Of a stretch of DNA of 11,492 bases, positions 6,699 to 11,492 are shown one piece after another. The notes under the pieces were generated by a model that worked only from the letters and a program-made list of their open reading frames with translations, ran no database searches and was not told where the DNA came from. Made by a program: the position numbers and the translations under genes. This DNA comes from Caldisericia bacterium (GTDB lineage: Bacteria; Caldisericota; Caldisericia; UBA6126). The stretch spans positions 1 to 11,492 of the forward strand of contig JAQVYZ010000009.1 in NCBI GenBank assembly GCA_028708485.1, written 5' to 3'. Position 1 is the first letter of the stretch, and each line of letters starts with the position of its first letter.

Positions 6699-8839
6699 CA
6701 AACCATTACTTTCAGAGGTTTTCTGAAGGAAAACTCTTTTTTCTTGCCTTTGTTCCAGTTTTCAACAGGTCTGAAATAGCCTACAATGCGCGAATAGATC
6801 TCCGGAACAATCACCATCTCCCCATTGGATTTTTCCCGACCATGCTTCAAAAGCTCTTCGGCGGAATGAGGTTTTGGACAAGTTTCGTTATCACCGTTCA
6901 GGTATCCGTGAACCGGGCAGACAGAAAAAGTGGGGGTAAACGTAAAATAGGGCAGAGAGTAGTTGGTCACGATCTTTTTGACAAGATCCCTAGCCATTCT
7001 CCAATCATGGATGGATTCACCCAGGAACAGATGAACCACTGTCCCCCCGGTAAACATCACCTGTAAATCATCCTGGTGCTCCAATATCTCAAAAATATCA
7101 TGCTCTTCATGAACCGGCAGGTGAACAGAGTTGGTATAATATGGTACATCTGTATCACCGGAAGCTAGTATCGATTCATAGAATCCTCTATCCTTATTGG
7201 CAAGGCTGTAAGAAGCGCCTTCAGCCGGCGTGGCTTCCAAATTATAAAAATTCCCAGTCTGCTCCTGGAAAGTGGAAAGCTTTTCCTTCATGTGGTCTAG
7301 GATTCGCATGGTCCAGGACTTGGCTTCTTCACTGGAGATTGGTTTGCCAAGGAAGTTTAAACTGGCTTCGTTCATTCCGATCAAACCAATCGTTGAGAAG
7401 TGGTTCCCCCAATAGGAGCCAAGATTCTCTTTTACCGTTCGTAGATAAAACGAGGAATAGGGATATAAACCTTTTTCCGTAAAGCTTTCTATCACTTTCC
7501 GTTTGATTTCAAGAGAGGATTTGGCTAATTCCATCGCATAATCAAGATTAGCAAACAACTCCTCTTCATTTCTGGACGTATATGCGATTCTCGGTATGTT
7601 AATCGTGACCACGCCGATGGATCCCGTTAACGGATCCGCTCCAAACAAACCTCCCCCGCGTTTTTTTAACTCACGGTTATCCAGTCTCAATCGGCAGCAC
7701 ATGCTTCTCGCATCTTCCGGATTCATATCGGAATTGACGAAATTGGCAAAATAGGGAACTCCGTACTTTGCCGTCATCTCCCAGATTTCCTTGAGATTCT
7801 CATTGTCCCAGTTAAAATCTTTCGCAATGTTATACGTCGGAATAGGAAAAGTGAAGATTCTCCCTTTTCGGTCGCCTTCCATCATAATCTCGGCAAAGGC
7901 ACGGTTTATCATGTTCATCTCCGGTTGGAAATCCCCGTACGTAACATCCAGCTTTTTCCCGCTAAGAATGACTTTTTTGTCTTTATAGGTAACAGGCGGC
8001 ACCAAATCAAATGTCAGGTTGGTAAAAGGAGTTTGAAAGCCGACCCTGGTCGGCACATTTAGGTTAAAAACAAATTCCTGCATAGCTTGCTTGACTTCTT
8101 CGTAGGAAAGATGATCATACCGAACGAAAGGCGCCAATAAGGTGTCAAAACTGCTAAATGCCTGGGCGCCGGCAGCTTCTCCCTGTAGAGTATAAAAGAA
8201 ATTCACCACTTGGCCAAGGGCTGTCCTAAAATGTTTCGGTGGCGCGGATTCAATCTTTCCCCTTACGCCCCCGAATCCTACGTGGATGAGATCTTCGAGA
8301 CTCCAACCGACACAGTAAGGGCCTAATACCCCTAAGTCATGAATGTGAAACATTCCGGTATCATGAGCAAATCGTATCTCTTCCGGATATATTTTGTTCA
8401 ACCAGTAACGAGAGACCAAAGCAGAGGAAACATTGAAGTTTAAACCTTGTAAGGAATAGGTCATATTCGAATTCTCACTGATCCGCCAATCGGAGTGATC
8501 CAAATATTTGTCGATCGCATCAAGAGAAGAGGGAATATTGTTGGCTAATTCTCTGGCTTCTCTCCTTTTTTCACGATAAATAATATAAGATTTTGCAATC
8601 TGATGGTGATTTGCCTGGATTAGAACTTTTTCAACAATATCCTGAACTTGTTCTACCGAGGGAATGCTCCCTCTCCGGAAAAACTCTTTTTCTAAGATAA
8701 ATTCGACATTTTTCGATAATTCAACGGAATCAACAAGCTCTTCACCACTTGCTTTGGCAGCTTTCTGGATAGCTGATTCCACTTTTTCTCTCTGGTAGGC
8801 AACGATACTGCCGTCTCGTTTTCTGATTAACCTTTCCAT
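6698..8839 (-). CDS. nrdD: Anaerobic (class III) ribonucleoside-triphosphate reductase
   Basis: This enzyme reduces ribonucleoside triphosphates to deoxy forms under anoxia with a glycyl radical made by NrdG. An N-terminal ATP-cone (about 1-95, starting RLIRKRDGSIVAY) provides allosteric control. The catalytic barrel shows HIHDLGVLGPYCVGWSL with the likely thiyl cysteine C176, and SMCCRLRLDNRE (379-390). The glycyl-radical motif is YSRIVGYFRPV with G687. The C-terminal zinc-type site is unusual: CPVH (641-644) is followed by CPKPH (654-658), where most relatives show a CxxC pair, and about 23 further residues precede the glycyl motif. The start is fixed by AAGGAG at 8850-8845, 5 nt away. At 713 residues it has normal length. 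It is first in an nrdD-nrdG-AMMECR1 operon and is probably controlled by the candidate NrdR site upstream. Confidence 0.96.
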   Translation of the reverse strand: MERLIRKRDGSIVAYQREKVESAIQKAAKASGEELVDSVELSKNVEFILEKEFFRRGSIPSVEQVQDIVEKVLIQANHHQIAKSYIIYREKRREARELANNIPSSLDAIDKYLDHSDWRISENSNMTYSLQGLNFNVSSALVSRYWLNKIYPEEIRFAHDTGMFHIHDLGVLGPYCVGWSLEDLIHVGFGGVRGKIESAPPKHFRTALGQVVNFFYTLQGEAAGAQAFSSFDTLLAPFVRYDHLSYEEVKQAMQEFVFNLNVPTRVGFQTPFTNLTFDLVPPVTYKDKKVILSGKKLDVTYGDFQPEMNMINRAFAEIMMEGDRKGRIFTFPIPTYNIAKDFNWDNENLKEIWEMTAKYGVPYFANFVNSDMNPEDARSMCCRLRLDNRELKKRGGGLFGADPLTGSIGVVTINIPRIAYTSRNEEELFANLDYAMELAKSSLEIKRKVIESFTEKGLYPYSSFYLRTVKENLGSYWGNHFSTIGLIGMNEASLNFLGKPISSEEAKSWTMRILDHMKEKLSTFQEQTGNFYNLEATPAEGASYSLANKDRGFYESILASGDTDVPYYTNSVHLPVHEEHDIFEILEHQDDLQVMFTGGTVVHLFLGESIHDWRMARDLVKKIVTNYSLPYFTFTPTFSVCPVHGYLNGDNETCPKPHSAEELLKHGREKSNGEMVIVPEIYSRIVGYFRPVENWNKGKKKEFSFRKPLKVMV

Positions 8840-8844
8840 GGTTT

Positions 8845-8850
8845 CTCCTT
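8845..8850 (-). promoter_or_regulatory. Ribosome binding site of nrdD
   Basis: On the minus strand AAGGAG stands 5 nt before the ATG at 8839. It confirms this start and shows that this genome uses normal Shine-Dalgarno signals at the head of this operon. Confidence 0.8.
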
Positions 8851-8879
8851 TTGTAAAATTTGTTTAATGCTCGGTTTAT

Positions 8880-8895
8880 GCACTATATACATTGT
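8880..8895 (-). promoter_or_regulatory. Candidate NrdR repressor box upstream of nrdD
   Basis: The plus-strand sequence GCACTATATACATTGT matches the known NrdR box pattern (about ACACWATATATWGTGT) at about 13 of 16 positions; the left half is near perfect. It overlaps the proposed -10 box, as expected for a repressor of ribonucleotide reductase genes. NrdR boxes usually come in pairs about 31 nt apart; the position at about 8911-8926 is only a weak match. nrdR itself is not in the window. Confidence 0.35.
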
Positions 8896-8918
8896 ATTCT
8901 AACCTTCTTCACAAACAA
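8891..8918 (-). promoter_or_regulatory. Candidate promoter of the nrdD-nrdG-AMMECR1 operon
   Basis: Reading the minus strand, TTGTTT (8918-8913), 16 nt and TACAAT (8896-8891) form a sigma-70-type promoter candidate. It would start transcription near 8884 and give a leader of about 45 nt that contains the nrdD ribosome site. The -10 matches five of six positions, the -35 only three. Confidence 0.4.
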
Positions 8919-8967
8919 ATATTACTTTGGAGCAACCGAAAAGTTCCTGAAAGAAAAAATGACAAAA

Positions 8968-9010
8968 GGAAAAAATCGGTCAGATAACTGGTATCTGACC
9001 GATTTTTTCC
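8968..9010 (-). terminator. Intrinsic terminator, perfect 19-bp hairpin, bidirectional in form
   Basis: The arms 8968-8986 and 8992-9010 are exact reverse complements (19 of 19 bp) around a 5-nt loop (8987-8991). The GC-containing core TCGGTCAGATA is flanked by A6 on one side and T6 on the other, so the hairpin ends in a U-tract on both strands. It lies 17 nt after the stop of the exported-protein operon and is its probable terminator. It also insulates the nrdD promoter from readthrough. Confidence 0.93.
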
Positions 9011-9026
9011 TTAAAGGGATAGTCCG

Positions 9027-10124
9027 TTATTTTTTCAGAATGGTTTTTGTATATTCTTTCTGCATCGTAGAATCAAATAATGTGATACCGATTTTCCAAC
9101 CTTTAAACAAGTCTTCTTTATTCGCTCCTTCTTCTAAGTTGATCATCGCCACTTGAGCAGAGAAAGTACCAGTTGGAATGAGAATCAAATGTGAAAAACC
9201 AGTCTGTGTTTTCACCATATCGATCGTAGAAAGATCAGAACGAGTTTGTATCAGCTCTCCAGCAGCATTGAATACTTGAATATCAGTGATTTCAAGCAAA
9301 GAACCAGCTTTGTTTTCCAATACAAAATACAGCGCAAGCGGTGTTTGTACAGGCCTGTCACCGGGAGGTTGCTGACCACCTCCCCCGCCACCGGGAGGCC
9401 CGCCAGTTCCCATTCTGGTTATCTCTTTGACCTCTGTTATGCCTGATAAAGGTTCTTTTTCTTCAGCATTCTGTATCTTCACTTGAATCTTACTCTCTCC
9501 GTGGTTCCCAAAAGCATCCCACGCTTCAATAGTCAATACATACCCACCCGATAAATACCGACTTGGGTCTATCTTGCCATAAGGATCACTGAAGCTGGAA
9601 ATCACAGTGCTCCCAATCTTTGTTTGTATATAAGCTACAGGACTGGCGTCGGTAATAGATAATTCAAGGGAGGTAATTTTCGAGATCACCATGTTGTCAT
9701 TCACATTTTTACAAAGAATAACGGGGGAATCGGATTCGCTTTTTAATTCCTTGGAACTGTTCTCTAATTGCTTTTTTAACGAAGCGATGAGTTCTTCCAA
9801 AGATTGTATTTTCAATTGGTTTTCTGTGTCTAAAGTAAGAAGCTTTTTCCCATCCGGGGCTTTAATGGTGATTTTTCGGGTGGGGGCATCATATTGTACC
9901 TCAGCACCCAGCGCTTCCGATATAAACCGGATAGGAACCAAGGTTCTTCCGCTGATGACCATGGGCGGAACATCCAGCTCTGTGTTCACCCCATTGACTG
10001 AAGCTATTTTGGACCCTACCGTCAACTGAATCAGTATGGTAGGAGTCTCCCCATGAACCATCGTACCCGAATAGCCAAGACAGCATAGCAGGAACAGGGC
10101 GATAATTCTCTTGTAGAATTTCAT
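9027..10124 (-). CDS. Exported protein with copper-amine-oxidase N1 (stalk-type) domain, coiled coil, Ig-like domain and Gly-Pro tract
   Basis: A signal peptide (about 1-25: Lys/Arg start, IIALFLLCCLGYSG core, VHG before E26) indicates export. Residues about 31-95 form a copper-amine-oxidase N1 domain, with the hallmark VNGVNTELDVPPMVISGRT and LVPIRFISEALGAEVQYD; these domains are common in cell-surface proteins and need not bind copper. A probable coiled coil follows (about 98-130), then an Ig-like beta domain (about 133-218, ending GYVLTIEAWDAFGNHGESK), a Gly/Pro-rich linker (239-257) and a C-terminal beta-rich domain (about 262-365) that I do not recognise. No sortase motif or membrane anchor is seen, so attachment may be through the N1 domain or a partner. 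The start has AAGGAGG 8 nt upstream. It lies 24 nt after the propeller-like gene, with which it shares the rare Gly-Pro tract. A structural envelope or surface-complex role is inferred. Confidence 0.85.
   Translation of the reverse strand: MKFYKRIIALFLLCCLGYSGTMVHGETPTILIQLTVGSKIASVNGVNTELDVPPMVISGRTLVPIRFISEALGAEVQYDAPTRKITIKAPDGKKLLTLDTENQLKIQSLEELIASLKKQLENSSKELKSESDSPVILCKNVNDNMVISKITSLELSITDASPVAYIQTKIGSTVISSFSDPYGKIDPSRYLSGGYVLTIEAWDAFGNHGESKIQVKIQNAEEKEPLSGITEVKEITRMGTGGPPGGGGGGQQPPGDRPVQTPLALYFVLENKAGSLLEITDIQVFNAAGELIQTRSDLSTIDMVKTQTGFSHLILIPTGTFSAQVAMINLEEGANKEDLFKGWKIGITLFDSTMQKEYTKTILKK
9363..9410 (-). repeat. Gly/Pro-rich low-complexity linker coding segment
   Basis: It encodes residues 239-254 of the stalk-domain protein (GTGGPPGGGGGGQQPP), between its Ig-like and C-terminal domains. 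The composition matches the longer tract of the upstream gene at 11340-11444. Confidence 0.85.
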
Positions 10125-10132
10125 TTTATCAT

Positions 10133-10139
10133 CCTCCTT
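10133..10139 (-). promoter_or_regulatory. Ribosome binding site of the stalk-domain protein
   Basis: AAGGAGG on the minus strand stands 8 nt before the ATG at 10124, inside the 24-nt gap to the preceding gene. It sets the start and supports co-transcription of the pair. Confidence 0.85.
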
Positions 10140-10148
10140 ATTGAGTTT

Positions 10149-11492
10149 TTATCGTGCAAAACTCAAGATTTTTTTCGTACTGTTACCGGCTTTATCATTA
10201 CTTGCCAGCGTAACAGTTTCTATATCCGCTTCCGGAATCAAGACTATTTGAAACGCACCGTTTGCATCAGGTGTGTAGGTTTGATCGAGCAGTATCAGCT
10301 GAGCACCGGGTTCTGTTTTACCGGTGACGATCCATTCTACAGGGTTATCCGGATTCTGTTCAATAATAGCTTCTAAGTCCGGTGGGATCGTATCCAACAT
10401 AATGGTTCTCTCAAGAGAGCTGACCCGTCCATCTTTTGATTTTGCGATAATGGAGAATTGGTTAGTTTCTTCGTGAAGCTTAATACCATGCCTGAAACCA
10501 CCTCGGTTGTCAGAAAGAATCTCCAACCCGTTAATAAAAATACTGACTAAGGGATCACTGCTTCCAATGAATGTGAATCGGCTCTGGTTAGTAATCCATA
10601 CGGGATCTTTCAGGTTAAGCGTAAGAGGGAGAGGGGGAGGTGACTGGATCATGACAACAACATCAATCACTTTTCGCCCAAAATTTGTCTCAATGATAAG
10701 ATTTGCTTCATGTTTCCCATCTTCCATGCCGGTTGTGTCTAGAATGGCAAAAAATGTCTGAAAATTTCCCTGAATCAGATCAGGTTTCGGGGAAAGCCAT
10801 CCGGCATCGCTAGTAATGGTACCGGTTAATGTCTCCAGACCGGTGTACAGCACACGAAATGAGGCTTGTTTCTTAACACCCTTCTCAAGAGTTTGAAAAT
10901 TGAGTGAAGAAGGTTCAGTGAGTAACAATGGTTTCGCATCGAGAGAAAAACAGTACAAGACATCACCGGAAACAAATACTTCCCTGCCTGATACCACCGG
11001 TATCCCCCCATAGTTACCAATCTTGTACCGATACTGGATGGAACCGTCCTCTTTGGAGATACATAGCAGCATGCCATCGTATAAACAGGTGAAAAGATAG
11101 TTTCGGGTAGCAGTGAGTTCCGTATAGAAAGAAAACCGATCGTAGGTTTTGGTCCAATAGATTTTCTCCATCAAATAATCAATGCAAAATATCTTTCCGG
11201 TGAACGAGTTGATATAGATTGCATCCTGAGCAAGGGTTGGCGAAAAGGAACCAAAATTCTCATTCTCAATGTGCATGGTTTTCTCAACTTTTCCGGTTTT
11301 AGCCAAGATTTTTAATAACCAGGCTTCCGGTTTATTTGCTCCAGTCCCGGGGCCACCTTCGCCCGGAGGTCTACCCCCGCCGCCGCCTGGCGGGCCACCT
11401 CCTCCGGGCGGACCGCCACCACCTGGAGGACCCCCGCCACCACCCATACGCATCCCCGGATTTTCCATCACATAAATGTAACCATTCTTTAT
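10149..11492 (-). CDS. Probable exported beta-propeller protein with Gly-Pro loop, BACON-like and Ig-like domains (5' end outside window)
   Basis: The frame is open to the right edge. The codons before the first possible starts (GTG 11471, ATG 11468) encode IKNGYIYV, a typical propeller beta-strand, so the gene continues upstream. Numbering from the GTG, a tract of Gly4-Pro2 units (about 10-44) interrupts a blade. PQQ/WD-like blades follow (about 48-185), shown by INSFTGKIFCID, LYDGMLLCISKEDGSIQYRYKIG and VSGDVLYCFSLDAK. Next come a BACON-like beta domain (about 186-277, LTEPSSLNFQTLEKG ... GWLSPKPDLIQG), a Pro-rich hinge (277-282) and two Ig-like or glucodextranase-B-like domains (about 288-362 and 376-440). 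No enzymatic motif is visible. Such architectures occur in secreted binding or surface proteins. The signal peptide would lie outside the window. It is followed after 24 nt by the stalk-domain gene. Domain calls rest on pattern recognition and the overall function is unknown. Confidence 0.8.
   Translation of the reverse strand: MKNGYIYVMENPGMRMGGGGGPPGGGGPPGGGGPPGGGGGRPPGEGGPGTGANKPEAWLLKILAKTGKVEKTMHIENENFGSFSPTLAQDAIYINSFTGKIFCIDYLMEKIYWTKTYDRFSFYTELTATRNYLFTCLYDGMLLCISKEDGSIQYRYKIGNYGGIPVVSGREVFVSGDVLYCFSLDAKPLLLTEPSSLNFQTLEKGVKKQASFRVLYTGLETLTGTITSDAGWLSPKPDLIQGNFQTFFAILDTTGMEDGKHEANLIIETNFGRKVIDVVVMIQSPPPLPLTLNLKDPVWITNQSRFTFIGSSDPLVSIFINGLEILSDNRGGFRHGIKLHEETNQFSIIAKSKDGRVSSLERTIMLDTIPPDLEAIIEQNPDNPVEWIVTGKTEPGAQLILLDQTYTPDANGAFQIVLIPEADIETVTLASNDKAGNSTKKILSFAR
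11340..11444 (-). repeat. Tandem Gly4-Pro2 coding repeat (18-nt units)
   Basis: It encodes about residues 10-44 of the propeller protein: GGGGPP-type hexapeptides repeated about three to four times, decaying to PPGEGGPGTG. Equivalent units use different Gly and Pro codons (GGT, GGC, GGA and GGG mixed), so the tract is old enough to have drifted at synonymous sites. It is much more GC-rich than its surroundings. Confidence 0.85.

Noticed and set aside
8860..9156. A 98-codon plus-strand reading frame over the nrdD upstream region and the terminator.
   Set aside because: It runs through a perfect terminator hairpin and into the antisense of the stalk-domain gene, has no ribosome site and no recognisable domain.
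10055..10124. A lipoprotein signal in the stalk-domain protein, from the Cys pair in FLLCCLG.
   Set aside because: The residues before the Cys do not fit a lipobox, and a normal cleavage site near residue 25 is more likely.
11340..11444. The 18-nt units as a CRISPR or other non-coding repeat array.
   Set aside because: The units are contiguous, vary at synonymous positions and keep the reading frame; there are no spacers.
11269..11475. A plus-strand frame encoding a proline-rich peptide.
   Set aside because: It is the antisense of the Gly-Pro tract of the propeller gene; the proline runs simply mirror glycine codons.
1..11492. tRNA, rRNA, riboswitch, insertion sequence or attachment site.
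   Set aside because: Genes cover nearly the whole window; the gaps (44, 24 and 187 nt) show only promoter, ribosome-site and terminator signals, and no transposase or terminal repeats were seen.

Overview
The window (roughly 40-45% G+C by eye) comes from an anaerobically growing bacterium. It carries an oxygen-sensitive class III ribonucleotide reductase with its activase, the MEP isoprenoid pathway, acetyl-CoA carboxylase subunits, system I cytochrome c maturation (CcmF), strong AAGGAGG ribosome sites, and exported proteins of the copper-amine-oxidase N-domain type. The PIN-TRAM gene next to ispD/ispF is a Bacillota-like arrangement (yacL-ispD-ispF), but the IspD-IspF fusion and CcmF are less typical of that phylum. 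A deep-branching Bacillota or an uncultured anaerobic lineage such as Atribacterota would fit. The sequence alone does not settle it.

Left half, plus strand (1-5411): the C-terminal part of a CcmF-type haem lyase (cut by the left edge), a short YacL-like PIN-TRAM membrane protein, an IspD-IspF fusion, accB (biotin carrier) and accC (biotin carboxylase). From the PIN-TRAM gene onward every junction overlaps (14, 11 and 4 nt), so these four genes are probably one translationally coupled unit. A promoter with a perfect -10 box lies just before the PIN-TRAM start and may give a leaderless mRNA.

Middle, minus strand (8839-5389): nrdD (anaerobic NTP reductase), nrdG (radical SAM activase, NrdG2 type) and an AMMECR1-domain gene, joined by two TGATG stop/start overlaps. 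The AMMECR1 gene meets accC tail to tail with a 23-bp antisense overlap and no visible terminator. The region upstream of nrdD holds a plausible promoter overlapping a candidate NrdR box.

Right part, minus strand (11492-9027): two genes for predicted exported proteins, separated by 24 nt and ended by a perfect 19-bp terminator hairpin. One, cut by the right edge, is a beta-propeller-like protein followed by a BACON-like and two Ig-like domains. The other has a signal peptide, a copper-amine-oxidase N1 (stalk-type) domain, a coiled coil, an Ig-like domain and an unrecognised C-terminal domain. Both contain a rare Gly4-Pro2 type tract. They look like parts of an undescribed cell-surface assembly and are the most unusual item here. 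Other points worth checking are the divergent active-site residues in both halves of IspDF, the altered zinc site of NrdD, and the coupling of AMMECR1 to nrdDG.
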